Below, piece by piece: positions 45,290 through 53,700 of a stretch of DNA of 64,000 bases (the first letter of the stretch is position 1; each line of letters opens with the position of its first letter). This DNA comes from Actinernus sp. WN-2022 (Eukaryota; Cnidaria; Anthozoa; Actiniaria; Actinernidae). The position numbers and the translations under genes were made by a program. The stretch lies in NCBI GenBank assembly GCA_030867875.1, contig JAOWCC010000064.1, positions 35,796,802 to 35,860,801 of the forward strand. Reading direction: 5' to 3'. Under the pieces are notes generated by a model. The model worked only from the letters and a program-made list of their open reading frames with translations, ran no database searches and was not told where the DNA came from.

Positions 45290-45905
45290 GATAATATGTT
45301 GTAGGTGCTGGGAGCTCTAACACTACCTCGAAAGGATGGCGGAGACAGAAGCACATGCGAGCGAACTTATGGGATCCAAGTATCGTTCGTAACTCTTTGC
45401 ATTCTTGCGAGCCTCCATAATCCTCAAATATCCTTTTGCCATCTACGGCCGATGCTGTATGGAATGCTACTACGATAGCTACGTTCTCACGGAAGGGTTT
45501 ACATATGCTCGTTAGTTGTTGGGACAGCACCCAAACTGAAAGCCCTATATGTCGTGCAGAAAAGGCTAAGTCCACTAGCTTGTCAGTTCGTTTCTTGACG
45601 TCCTTCGATGCGGCGCAATCATCGAGAATCAATAGAGTATTGGTACCTGACCAAAATGTTGCGCAAATACTCAAAGTAGCATCGATGGCATCCTGCGGTG
45701 GTGACATGACGAAGAAACGAGGATCTCGATTTGCAAATCCACGATAAGTTTTGTTGTGGGCATACGTAGGACAAATCAGTACTATGTAATCGAACTTACC
45801 ACGAAATGATCCACGAAGTTGTTCTATGAGAAACGCAGTCTTCCCACAATTCGTTGGACCGACTATGAGTGCGTTGAACGGCACGTGCTCTACGAGAGAA
45901 TCCAT
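45282..45905 (-). CDS. ATP: A32/FtsK-HerA-type genome packaging ATPase
   Basis: Expected to drive DNA into the capsid. Walker A is GPTNCGKT at residues 16-23 and Walker B is LLILDDCA at 91-98, with the two aspartates. VWVLSQQLTS at about 153 fits the sensor Gln motif of this family. At 207 residues it has the usual compact size of Polinton, virophage and A32-like ATPases. It starts on the last base of the capsid gene's stop (TGATG), the classic arrangement of capsid protein next to ATPase. It is intact. Confidence 0.92.
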   Translation of the reverse strand: MDSLVEHVPFNALIVGPTNCGKTAFLIEQLRGSFRGKFDYIVLICPTYAHNKTYRGFANRDPRFFVMSPPQDAIDATLSICATFWSGTNTLLILDDCAASKDVKKRTDKLVDLAFSARHIGLSVWVLSQQLTSICKPFRENVAIVVAFHTASAVDGKRIFEDYGGSQECKELRTILGSHKFARMCFCLRHPFEVVLELPAPTTYYHG

Positions 45906-47140
45906 CAGTATAATATACTCTGCAGAGATCTGTTCAATATCGTGACCTGAGCATCCGCAAGGACATAGATGTGCATTTTCACATTTCCACTTCCCTTCGC
46001 AGTTCTATGTATGCGAATGTCGATGTCCTTTCCACTGCCGGTTTGTGCCAAGCCATCACCATGAACGGTGGAATCTTTTGCTGTGCGACAATCGATTAGG
46101 ATAGCGAATCTATTTTCAAAGAACTTCTTTGGAGTCATGGAAGTATTGGGTGTACCAAACCAGCCTCTTGCAGCCTCCCAGAAATCTAGGGGAAGCATGC
46201 CGCTTGGAAAGAGTCTGTTGGGAATCCCGTTGACATCTACTTCTACCTTCGAAATATCTGGATTCGAGAATGATTCGCTATCTCGCGCACCATAAGCGTG
46301 TGGATCCATGAATAGTAGAAGTAGTCCAGCAAAGGATCGTCGTGGAACGTTGACGTTTTGAGATATCAAAGTATCGGATGCTTTAGCGAACTCTACTGTC
46401 TTGAAGTGAACAGCGTAGTTGTATAGGAATGCAGTACCTATTTCGTATTTGTGAAGTGCACTACTAGCCAGCGTTTCGTCCCTGATTGCTTCGTATTCTA
46501 GTTGGATGTTGGTAAGTTGATATGTACCTATCTTCGTCGTATCCGATCCAACTACGACATCGATGGCATTCGCTAGAGTCAACTCGAATGTAATGGTATT
46601 TTCTAAAGCATGTGGATATAGAACTCCATGTTGTGTCAGAATGTCGACATCTAATGGAATCCTATATTTGGAACCACATGCAGCTAGGAGCGCGTTGTCT
46701 GCAGCAGACGAAGTACTTTTATCACCAGCTTTCGATCGTAGCTTGTTTACGTTCTCTGATTGAATGCCTTGTTGTACTCTCGACTCTCTCTCCTGCGTAG
46801 ATAGGTATACGTCGGAGTACGTTTGTAGGAGGTCTGGCCTGACGAGGTCTTCTACTGTTTCAGCTCCCATCCTACAGATCCTACGTATGACCAAGCAGCA
46901 TCCAATGTTCGAAACGACTCTGTTATTCGCATGTCCACCAGATAGTACGATGTCGCCCAATAGCGCTAGGCTGCCAGGTACTAGTACTACACCTTCTGCT
47001 AGCTTTGGGACTTCTACGTATAGAGTCTCACCTGGATTGGCAGATGATCGAGTGAAAGTTTTCCTATACAAGTCTCGCGGAGCCTTGAGTGCATGAGGCT
47101 CTCTTCGTGCTTGTGTGGGATCCAACATTAATGAGATCAT
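45905..47140 (-). CDS. MCP: major capsid protein, double jelly-roll type
   Basis: Forms the capsid shell. The start is placed at MISLMLDP (47140), directly after the divergent TATA region. The longer frame would run back through the promoter. I recognise the Polinton/adintovirus hexon by its central blocks: RIPLDVDILTQHGVLYPHAL followed by FELTLA, then YQLTNIQLEYE. Next come RRSFAGLLLLFMDPHAYGAR, NPDISKVEVDVNGIPN and LPLDFWEAARGWFG. About 411 residues, intact. Jelly-roll strands are inferred from family knowledge. It stands first in a minus-strand cluster of capsid, ATPase and small proteins. Confidence 0.88.
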   Translation of the reverse strand: MISLMLDPTQARREPHALKAPRDLYRKTFTRSSANPGETLYVEVPKLAEGVVLVPGSLALLGDIVLSGGHANNRVVSNIGCCLVIRRICRMGAETVEDLVRPDLLQTYSDVYLSTQERESRVQQGIQSENVNKLRSKAGDKSTSSAADNALLAACGSKYRIPLDVDILTQHGVLYPHALENTITFELTLANAIDVVVGSDTTKIGTYQLTNIQLEYEAIRDETLASSALHKYEIGTAFLYNYAVHFKTVEFAKASDTLISQNVNVPRRSFAGLLLLFMDPHAYGARDSESFSNPDISKVEVDVNGIPNRLFPSGMLPLDFWEAARGWFGTPNTSMTPKKFFENRFAILIDCRTAKDSTVHGDGLAQTGSGKDIDIRIHRTAKGSGNVKMHIYVLADAQVTILNRSLQSILY

Positions 47141-47165
47141 GTTGAATATAACTATATATATAGTT
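47141..47165. promoter_or_regulatory. divergent TATA palindrome between the capsid gene and the 367-aa gene
   Basis: Only 25 bp separate the two start codons. The 20-bp perfect palindrome ATAACTATATATATAGTTAT (47148-47167) fills most of it. In the capsid direction TTCAACATG follows, and in the other direction TCTAACATG. It looks like a bidirectional core promoter giving very short or no 5' leaders. Confidence 0.75.
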
Positions 47166-48269
47166 ATGTCTAACATGGACGTTGATACCACAGAGGAAAG
47201 ACCTGGTGAAGCTGAAGGAGGTGGAGACTACGATGACGATGATACTATCGATGTGGAGGAGGAGTGGAAAGCGACGTTTTCAGAAGAGCCAGGAGAAATG
47301 GTCCCAATGAAAACCAGACGCGACTACAGCAAAGAAGGTGCTAGACCAAAGGATCAGGAAACCTCGTTTTCTATAGAAGATGACGATTACTTCGACGAAC
47401 TCATCGACTCGAAAGACTCGAACGTTTCTAGAAATGAAAGAATCCTGGAGAAGCTGGAGGAAGAGAAAGTCCCAAAGTATACCGATCGAGGCGTAGTCTT
47501 CAAACAGGGTTTATCGGAAAATGCGAGACAGGATATGTTCGAGACTGTCTGGGAAAAATACCACGATGTGGGAATTCGAGGCACGCTTGAGATTGCAACC
47601 CTGTCTGATGGTAGAGTCGCTATCCACGAGTATGGAAGTAAAGAAAAAGCGATTCCTATGACCACCACGAAAGGTGGGTTATATAAGAAGATGGGAAAAG
47701 GTCTCAAAAGAGTCTTAGGACCTTCGAGGGAAGAAATGGTAGAAGAAGTCATAGTAGCTCGAAACCAATTGAGTGAGAGGATCGAACAAAATGAAGAAAT
47801 ACTCAAAGACCCTACGTCTACCGAAACTCAGAAAGAAAACGCTACTAATGAAATAAAGACCGATCAGGAGGAGCAAGCAGTCCTAGAACAAATAGAAGAA
47901 GCTATAGTAGAACGGATGCCACTTAGGGATCGTATAAGAATCATCTTCAAGAAGTATGGAGTCAGTATAATTAGCGTGGTAGCTGCGGTAAGTACTGTGA
48001 TCGGTGTAATAGTTTCCAATCTGACAAAGGCAGTTCCCGCGATAGTATCGGGAGTTGGAGATGCTACCAAAGCAGCCGCTAAAACAACTGCCAAAACCTT
48101 AAAAGCAATAGGTAAAAAGTTAGAAGAGATTCTACCTAAGATGATTGGGCCAATTGCGAGTTTCATATTCAGTATGGCTGCTGACGTTGTTGGAGTCTTA
48201 GCAAACAACCTTTGGTTGTTAATCGTAGCAGCAGTGGTCTTCGTAGTGGAGCAATACAAACGACGTTAA
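47166..48269 (+). CDS. acidic coiled-coil protein with C-terminal membrane helices (367 aa)
   Basis: Start at MSNMDVD (47166), after the shared promoter. The first 90 residues are strongly acidic. A basic GKGLKRVLGPSREE region and a charged coiled coil (about 175-245) follow. Hydrophobic helices come next (SIISVVAAVSTVIGVIVSNL at about 266-285, and a last one, LLIVAAVVFVVEQ, at about 351-363). The end is basic (YKRR). Proteins with this plan are common in invertebrate Polintons as I recall. A virion or membrane-anchoring role is inference. The stop TAA shares TTAA (48266-48269) with the convergent gene. Confidence 0.78.
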   Translation: MSNMDVDTTEERPGEAEGGGDYDDDDTIDVEEEWKATFSEEPGEMVPMKTRRDYSKEGARPKDQETSFSIEDDDYFDELIDSKDSNVSRNERILEKLEEEKVPKYTDRGVVFKQGLSENARQDMFETVWEKYHDVGIRGTLEIATLSDGRVAIHEYGSKEKAIPMTTTKGGLYKKMGKGLKRVLGPSREEMVEEVIVARNQLSERIEQNEEILKDPTSTETQKENATNEIKTDQEEQAVLEQIEEAIVERMPLRDRIRIIFKKYGVSIISVVAAVSTVIGVIVSNLTKAVPAIVSGVGDATKAAAKTTAKTLKAIGKKLEEILPKMIGPIASFIFSMAADVVGVLANNLWLLIVAAVVFVVEQYKRR

Positions 48270-49915
48270 CGAAACAACGTCCATGCGATTCCAGCTGCGG
48301 CAATGGATATCACCGCGAGATTAATCTCATGTTGTGGGACAGCCTTTGGTACAGCCTTTGGTACAGGAACTTGTTTCTTGTGCGTCTCGAGAGGTGGCAC
48401 CGATTTCTTATCTGGTGGTCCTTCCATAGGAAGAGGTGGGTGTCCTTTGACTTCTGCATTGATGTCGTTAGTGCCTAGCATCATAGCTTTCGTGGCTTTC
48501 GGGGTTGGATTCCTATAGCCATCTTTCTCACCAAGATAGTACGCTAGATCGCTTGGCAATAATCGCACGCCTATAGCTATTGCTAGATCGAGCTTCTTAT
48601 GCGTATTATTTATAGCAAGAAGATAGTTATCGTAACTTAACTTTAAGTCGTTTACGAGAATAGCGTCTTCGACCAAGCTCTTAAACTTTTCTTTGACGTT
48701 ATGGCTATTTATGATGGCTTCGTTCAAGTCGGCTTGAGCACCAAGCATGCAATATCCAAAAGCCTCGACAGATCTATTCAACCTACCCAATCCAGCATCT
48801 GTCAAACCCTTTCCGATTGGTGGCGTAAACCAATTGTATTGTTTCCCTTCGTGTTCATCGTTCCTAATAAAAGCTATCAGAGTTCCCTTGTCCTCCTTAC
48901 CTCCTTCATCTTTAAACAAAGTAGAGTCCTCGGGCCATGTGGTTGCTTTGTCGTAACTTCGGCCATGGGCAGTTACATATCCGTTTACGTAGCCAGTTGG
49001 TCCAGGGTATAACATGAATACATCTCCTAATCCATTATTCCGACCTAACTTGCATCGGAAGTCTGGTTTTCGAGATATGCCGAATTCGATGCACAATCTC
49101 TCAAGAGCCGATTTGCTGTAGAGGTTATCGAGTTGTTTGAAAGCCATGTCATCAGGTAGAGGGCAACCAAGTTCATGTAGAATTCTTCGTATCGTGAAAT
49201 AAACATGGAATCGTAGGAACCCCTGAACGACTGGTGGATACTTTCTGAAAGTAGGATCGAACAACGATACTCCACATCCTGAAGTCGCACACCACGTTGC
49301 GAAATTCAATTGCTGAGGCCAGTACTTGAAATCCGGACCATGTAACCAATGGTAGGACTCAGTTGCTGTCGTATGCTTTACGACGGTCTCCTTGAATATA
49401 TTTGGAACGCCAGCTTTGAACTTCTTCGTTGGGGTGGCATATATCCATAGATTAGTGAGATCAATATCTTGTGCCAGTTCAGTAGAAGGAACTGCTGTAA
49501 TAGGATATTTAGCACTCTTATCTAGGGTCAACGTAGATGGGAAGCCATCAACCATTCCCTGCAATGCGTCATCGATGCGTTTTTGAGTGACTGCAGGTAA
49601 CTTTGAGACATCATCGCCGTAAACGACATAGCTAGAATCTCCATCTCGAAACCAAATACTCGTCGAATATTTGTCTGGACCGTTCACTTCCGTAGAGGCA
49701 TAGAACTTGTGAAGATCTGCATGTGGATATCTTTTCTTGAACTTCACCAACAGATTGGCATTCAAGGTTGCGATCCTCGCGTTTTCCTCAGCTTCTCTCC
49801 TAGCTTGAATCTCAGCCTTTGACCGTAAATTACTATTCGGTGTTGGTCTCTCATCGTCTCTCTCGCTCTCTCTAGTGCTCGGATGGTAGCTGAAAATACC
49901 TACATGTCTCCTCAT
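48266..49915 (-). CDS. large conserved Polinton-type protein of unknown function (549 aa)
   Basis: Start at MRRHVGIF (49915), after the divergent promoter. The N-terminus is polar and basic. The centre has HWLHGPDFKYWPQQLNFATW, CATSGCGVSLFDP and FLRFHVYFTIRRILHELGC, which I recall from proteins of invertebrate Polintons. A DEGGKEDKG..IAFIRNDE block and GLTDAGLGRLNRSVEAF follow. The C-terminus has a PVPKAVPKAVP repeat and one hydrophobic helix (LAVISIAAAGIAWTLF). The His and Cys residues do not fall in the adenain protease order. Its place among capsid genes suggests a virion protein. Function unknown. Confidence 0.75.
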   Translation of the reverse strand: MRRHVGIFSYHPSTRESERDDERPTPNSNLRSKAEIQARREAEENARIATLNANLLVKFKKRYPHADLHKFYASTEVNGPDKYSTSIWFRDGDSSYVVYGDDVSKLPAVTQKRIDDALQGMVDGFPSTLTLDKSAKYPITAVPSTELAQDIDLTNLWIYATPTKKFKAGVPNIFKETVVKHTTATESYHWLHGPDFKYWPQQLNFATWCATSGCGVSLFDPTFRKYPPVVQGFLRFHVYFTIRRILHELGCPLPDDMAFKQLDNLYSKSALERLCIEFGISRKPDFRCKLGRNNGLGDVFMLYPGPTGYVNGYVTAHGRSYDKATTWPEDSTLFKDEGGKEDKGTLIAFIRNDEHEGKQYNWFTPPIGKGLTDAGLGRLNRSVEAFGYCMLGAQADLNEAIINSHNVKEKFKSLVEDAILVNDLKLSYDNYLLAINNTHKKLDLAIAIGVRLLPSDLAYYLGEKDGYRNPTPKATKAMMLGTNDINAEVKGHPPLPMEGPPDKKSVPPLETHKKQVPVPKAVPKAVPQHEINLAVISIAAAGIAWTLFR

Positions 49916-49956
49916 GTTGAAGCTATACGTATATATAGTCATACCTTCAACATATA
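49916..49956. promoter_or_regulatory. divergent promoter with inverted CTTCAAC motifs
   Basis: GTTGAAG at 49916-49922 and CTTCAAC at 49945-49951 face outward around CTATACGTATATATAG. Each direction therefore has TATATA followed by CTTCAACAT close to the ATG. The arrangement resembles the gap at 47141-47165. Confidence 0.75.
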
Positions 49957-50619
49957 ATGACGATCCTTAATGTCACCACCACATCGTCTGACCATACGGT
50001 CTACTTCGATGATCCCATTCTTATCAACAACATTTCGCTACTCGAAACCACCATTGAGAACAGTTGGTGGAACCTAGAAACGGAGGCTACGTTCTCGTGG
50101 TCTACTCCCCAAAGCATAACACTACCATATAACGTTGCCGCGGGGCACCATGACGTAGCAAGCATACAGATCTACTTCAAGCCCGCAATTGCTGCTGGAA
50201 TCGTGCAATTCGTAGAAGTTCTACCGACAAAGGTTTGGACCCTAATCGTAAAGAGCCCGATTCTCCTTAGCAGAAATATCTGCACACTGTTAAATATCAA
50301 TAAGAGTGGTACAGATGATGTGACAATTCCAGTTGGTAGTCATGAGATGACACTACAATATATCCACACAGCGTACGTCCACTGCGATGTGGTGAATTCC
50401 GATTTCTCACTTCTCGAGGGAAAGCGCTCGCAAGTCCTAGCTAGCATTGAGATCCGAGGTGAGAAGTTTGCAAAGACAACGTATTCTGTGACGCTCCCAC
50501 TACCTGTCCGAGCTCTAGGTACAACGCTAAACAGTCTTCGTCTGACAATTAGTGATGAGAAAGGCAACGTGGTGGACTTCCGTGGCCGACCGATACGATA
50601 CGTGTTGAAGCTTGAGTAA
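49957..50619 (+). CDS. penton-like minor capsid protein
   Basis: About 220 residues of mainly beta-type sequence with no membrane helix. The C-terminal third has TAYVHCDVVNSDFSLLEG, TLNSLRLTISDEKGNVVDF and RGRPIRYVLKLE. This 'structural prediction plus I.DE.GN.V.F..RPI' ending is how I recognise the single jelly-roll penton or minor capsid protein of Polintons and adintoviruses. Expected to close the capsid vertices. The start ATG follows CTTCAACATATAATG. The gene is intact and followed after 19 bp by the next plus-strand gene. Confidence 0.8.
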   Translation: MTILNVTTTSSDHTVYFDDPILINNISLLETTIENSWWNLETEATFSWSTPQSITLPYNVAAGHHDVASIQIYFKPAIAAGIVQFVEVLPTKVWTLIVKSPILLSRNICTLLNINKSGTDDVTIPVGSHEMTLQYIHTAYVHCDVVNSDFSLLEGKRSQVLASIEIRGEKFAKTTYSVTLPLPVRALGTTLNSLRLTISDEKGNVVDFRGRPIRYVLKLE

Positions 50620-50638
50620 GTTATATGTATAACGTACA

Positions 50639-51259
50639 ATGGAAGGCGATTCGATTCAACCGTTTCCATCAGCACCAAGTATCTATCCACCGATTGCTAG
50701 TGACACTGGGAAGAACTTTAGACTGCAAACGATCCGAGACACGCTTTCTGACATAGAAGTTCAAGAAAGGCACTACGAAGGTGTGCGCAAGAAATATGCA
50801 CGTTCTCAAGGAATAGTTCATGGTATCGCAGTGGTAACTGGAGGTCTATCTGTGATCTTATCTGGATCTGGATTGGGCGCAGCGTTGACTGGGGTTGGAA
50901 TAGTGATTGGTCTACCACTTGGAGTTATTGGTGGGCTATGTGGATTAATTTCAGCATCTACGACCCTTGGAGCTAAGAAGTTAGGAATGAAGGTTTCTAA
51001 GCATGAAAGGACAACTATGTTAGCAAAAGCGAAAATCAATACGATTCGAGATTTAGTATCGAAGGCCCTACGCGATGAAAACATATCCGACTCTGAATAC
51101 AGTCTCATCCTGAACGAAGCGAATAAGTATGAGATCATGAGATCTGAAATTCGTCGTGAGACTTCCATAGGTGAAAAAAGTCCGGATCGGGTTCGAGCCG
51201 AACTCAAACAAGAAGTGCAAAAGGAAATGCGAGAAAAACTTGGCAGCTTAGTGGGGTAA
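50639..51259 (+). CDS. membrane protein with glycine-rich hydrophobic core (206 aa)
   Basis: A polar N-terminus with a short helix (about residues 30-58) is followed by two closely spaced hydrophobic glycine-rich segments at about 59-112 (IVHGIAVVTGGLSVILSGSG, GIVIGLPLGVIGGLCGLISA). A charged helical C-terminal half follows, with HERTTMLAKAKINTIRDLV and many Glu and Lys. A TATA-like palindrome GTTATATGTATAAC lies just before the start. Similar proteins occur in invertebrate Polintons as I recall. A role in the virion or in membrane interaction is only inference. The stop lies three bases from that of the convergent TFIIB-like gene. Confidence 0.75.
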   Translation: MEGDSIQPFPSAPSIYPPIASDTGKNFRLQTIRDTLSDIEVQERHYEGVRKKYARSQGIVHGIAVVTGGLSVILSGSGLGAALTGVGIVIGLPLGVIGGLCGLISASTTLGAKKLGMKVSKHERTTMLAKAKINTIRDLVSKALRDENISDSEYSLILNEANKYEIMRSEIRRETSIGEKSPDRVRAELKQEVQKEMREKLGSLVG

Positions 51260-51262
51260 GAA

Positions 51263-52252
51263 TCAACGTTTCCTATGAAAGAAACGAACATGGCTCTCAC
51301 TTTCACTTTGCCAAGTCCTACTGCTAGTTAGCCCATGCCTAGTGTAGATTGGTTCGAAGTGGGAATGGTAAGAAGACAACTCCTTGACAAAACGCTTGAC
51401 CGCATTTACAAATATGTCACATCGTTTAACGACATCCTTAAGAGACATAGACGATCCTAAGCGACGTAGCACCTCATAACTTGCTCCAACAACTTTCGTC
51501 TTAAGTATTGATTTGGGGCCTATATTGTTTTCTATCGCTGTAGTAACAACCTCGTGGACTATTTGTTGAACGTCTATAGGTACTCCTTGAGGATCGAGTT
51601 TAAGGAAAGTCGTTGCAATGTGAGGAACTATGCGCTCGGCATTCAAGTCCATATCAATCTTATCGTCGTCACACAGAGAACGTATAAAGACCTCTCCACT
51701 ATGGATGCCTTTATTGCTTAGTTGCATGAAGCGAGCAACCTCACCTTTAGTTCGTATGAACCCACATTGTATGCACGCATGGTAGAGTAGAGCAGCTAAA
51801 ATATTTCTCTTAGCATCGCTACGCTTGGGATGAACTTTCATTACTTGGATAAATGCGTCGGCTACGATTCCTAACGTGTTCATAGGGAACGCTAGGTCAT
51901 AACTTCGTTTGTAAATAGTGTTGTATGCTCGTAGTTCTTGTAGGAGCGTTCGTCGTTGCAGTTCCGTGTTATCGCTTTGCTTTGGTTTTGCGCGGTCTAG
52001 ATCACTTTGATACTGAAATCCGTCTGGACCTACTATACGCAGTCGAGTAGTAGCAACATCGATCTTAGTTTCTTCACAGGGTTCGACCTCGGAAACAAGA
52101 CCACATGTGGGACACACGAATTCCGTTCCTTGTATTTCCAAGGGGCAGAGACAATCAGAACATGTTTCACTGGTGTTAATATGTTCCACTTGTGGTTTGA
52201 TATTCAGGCTTCTACGAATTCCAGGACCAAACAATCTGATTAGCTCGTCCAT
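51263..52252 (-). CDS. TFIIB-like transcription factor
   Basis: An N-terminal zinc ribbon has C31-x2-C34-x12-C47-x2-C50 (CSDC...CPTCG), the pattern of TFIIB. After a linker there are helical regions at about residues 105-195 and 205-300 that fit two cyclin-like repeats. ILAALLYHACIQCGFIRTKG followed by EVARFMQL corresponds to the conserved TFIIB block in which a CxxxG/RT segment precedes the recognition helices. At 329 residues it is of TFIIB size. It probably directs RNA polymerase to the element's own promoters. Giant viruses encode such factors. I do not know it as a standard Polinton gene. The cyclin-fold call needs a profile search. Confidence 0.8.
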   Translation of the reverse strand: MDELIRLFGPGIRRSLNIKPQVEHINTSETCSDCLCPLEIQGTEFVCPTCGLVSEVEPCEETKIDVATTRLRIVGPDGFQYQSDLDRAKPKQSDNTELQRRTLLQELRAYNTIYKRSYDLAFPMNTLGIVADAFIQVMKVHPKRSDAKRNILAALLYHACIQCGFIRTKGEVARFMQLSNKGIHSGEVFIRSLCDDDKIDMDLNAERIVPHIATTFLKLDPQGVPIDVQQIVHEVVTTAIENNIGPKSILKTKVVGASYEVLRRLGSSMSLKDVVKRCDIFVNAVKRFVKELSSYHSHFEPIYTRHGLTSSRTWQSESESHVRFFHRKR

Positions 52253-52281
52253 GATACGCTGTAGATGTCATACGTTTAATA

Positions 52282-52354
52282 GAAAAAAAGAAAAGAAAAA
52301 AGAATGAAGAGGGTCACGCACCGACTTTCTTCATTCTTTTTTTTTTTTTTTTTT
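52282..52354 (-). terminator. A/T-flanked stem-loop after the zinc-protein gene
   Basis: The stem is AGAATGAAGA (52301-52310) with TCTTCATTCT (52328-52337) and a 17-base loop, flanked by an A-rich tract on one side and an 18-base T run on the other. It starts about 12 bases after the stop at 52366 in the direction of transcription. An almost identical copy lies at 53781-53844. It is likely a 3'-end or termination signal. Confidence 0.7.
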
Positions 52355-52365
52355 CGTGGCTATTC

Positions 52366-52803
52366 CTAATCGTCCTTCTCGCTCCTCAAGGCAGCCAACA
52401 CCTCGTTGAGCGCATGGTTGAGAGACTCTCCGAGACCTTCCTCTGGTTCCAGCACTCTTGGTTCCGCGGGCAATGCTACCTCAGCAGGCTCCTCCGGTTC
52501 CACCACGTTTGGCTCTGCAAGTTCCTCCTTTCTTGGATCCTCTAGCGTCTTGCTGGACTTCTTAGCACGCTTTACATAGACACCGGGACACTTCTTCTTG
52601 ATGGCGAGACGGTCGCATCCTGAGCAAAGCCCGTAACCAGTACGACATCCTTTACCGCACTTCGAGCATGGAATGAATGGGGCACAGCCTTTTGAGATTT
52701 GGCTGTTGTGCTGGGCACAGAACTTCGATGTCTTCGAAATCCTCTTTGGGCATTTCGTGTCCTTCCCTCTCATTAACCAATCACAAGTTACTACCTCAGG
52801 CAT
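52366..52803 (-). CDS. cysteine-rich zinc-binding protein (145 aa)
   Basis: The first 70 residues carry about ten cysteines and one CxxH: C7, C18, C28-x2-H31, C40, then CSKCGKGC, and C59-x2-C62 further on. This fits two or three small zinc sites. A basic KKCPGVYVKRAKK region follows. The C-terminal half is acidic and proline-rich (EPEEPAEVALPAEP), typical of a disordered activation-like tail. It probably binds nucleic acid or a protein partner, perhaps in transcription beside the TFIIB-like gene, but no family is recognised. A copy of the promoter module lies about 120 bp upstream. Confidence 0.65.
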   Translation of the reverse strand: MPEVVTCDWLMRGKDTKCPKRISKTSKFCAQHNSQISKGCAPFIPCSKCGKGCRTGYGLCSGCDRLAIKKKCPGVYVKRAKKSSKTLEDPRKEELAEPNVVEPEEPAEVALPAEPRVLEPEEGLGESLNHALNEVLAALRSEKDD

Positions 52804-52923
52804 TGTGGCGTCTACGTGGAAGTTCTTCGACTTGTTTGATCCGTATGGTGTTGATGTGTACTAGGATGACAACGTAGGCTAGTATTGTGGAATAAAGAAT
52901 ATATACTAATACCATTTGGTGGT

Positions 52924-52981
52924 GATATACAGTATAATAATCATTCCTTTAACAGATACTCAAGTTTTGGATTCTTAGGTG
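52924..52981 (-). promoter_or_regulatory. promoter-like module D (zinc-protein gene)
   Basis: Read on the minus strand: CACCTAAGAATCCAAAACTT, GAGTATCTGTTAAAGG, then ATTATACTGTATATC. It matches module B of the terminal repeats, with the gap to the ATG about 120 bases here. Confidence 0.65.
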
Positions 52982-53002
52982 CAGTTGGATTCAATCGGAT
53001 TC

Positions 53003-53689
53003 CTATATGGCATTATAAGCATTCACATAGTAATCTAGTAGGGCATTTTCTTCCTCTATTGTGAGATGGGAGTTCTTAATGAGCCACTTAATGAGCCATT
53101 TAGCGGTATTAAACTGATCATTGCTACAGGCGCATAGTAGAGCACGATGAATGTATTCACACTCTATGGTTATCTGAAAACGTTGAATGAGCCACTTGAT
53201 GATATTAAGATGACCATACGCGCTGGCCTCTATCATAGCAAACATGACGGCATAGCCCTCTTTGGTGAACTGGAAGTGCTTAATGAGCCACTTAGCAATG
53301 TCAAAGTGACCATACCTTAAGGCAGCGCATAGAGTATGATTGGTGTATCTATCCATTTTATTGAAACGTAAGTGCTTGACGAGCCACTTAACAATATTAA
53401 GGTTGCCATGATCGCTGGCGTAGATGAGAGGAAGGCTATCGTCGATGTGGCTTGCGGAAATGCCGAAAGTCCTAGCCAATTTGTCTCTATCGGCATCATT
53501 ATGGGTAGAACCCAAACCAAAACATAGAACTTGTCTACGGAACTCTTTGTCTACGTCTTTGTAGCGCGCGAGAGATGCGGCACCGTTTAGGCGTTTCGAT
53601 GTCCTTGCGATGCTTGCGAATGACGTAGGACCTGCATGCTCTACGATCTTAGTCAAGATTTCTAGAGGGAGGCACGATATATTATCCAT
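53003..53689 (-). CDS. F-box protein with ankyrin-type repeats (228 aa)
   Basis: Residues 1-45 read as an F-box: LPLEILTKIVEHAGPTSFAS followed by IARTSKRL. Four repeats follow, each with a G.(L/F).I.KWL core: HGNLNIVKWLVKHLRF, YGHFDIAKWLIKHFQF, YGHLNIIKWLIQRFQI and a final QFNTAKWLIKWLIK. These are ankyrin-like repeats of the type common in giant viruses. F-box proteins recruit targets to SCF ubiquitin ligases. A viral one may redirect host ubiquitylation, which is inference. Promoter module C lies directly upstream. It is intact and unexpected for a classic Polinton. Confidence 0.8.
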   Translation of the reverse strand: MDNISCLPLEILTKIVEHAGPTSFASIARTSKRLNGAASLARYKDVDKEFRRQVLCFGLGSTHNDADRDKLARTFGISASHIDDSLPLIYASDHGNLNIVKWLVKHLRFNKMDRYTNHTLCAALRYGHFDIAKWLIKHFQFTKEGYAVMFAMIEASAYGHLNIIKWLIQRFQITIECEYIHRALLCACSNDQFNTAKWLIKWLIKNSHLTIEEENALLDYYVNAYNAI

Positions 53690-53700
53690 AGTGGAAGGGA

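Noticed and set aside
48266..49915. Adenain-type protease in the 549-residue protein (HW...Q...C residues)
   Set aside because: The His, acidic, Gln and Cys residues do not occur in the order and context of adenain/Ulp1; no call is justified.
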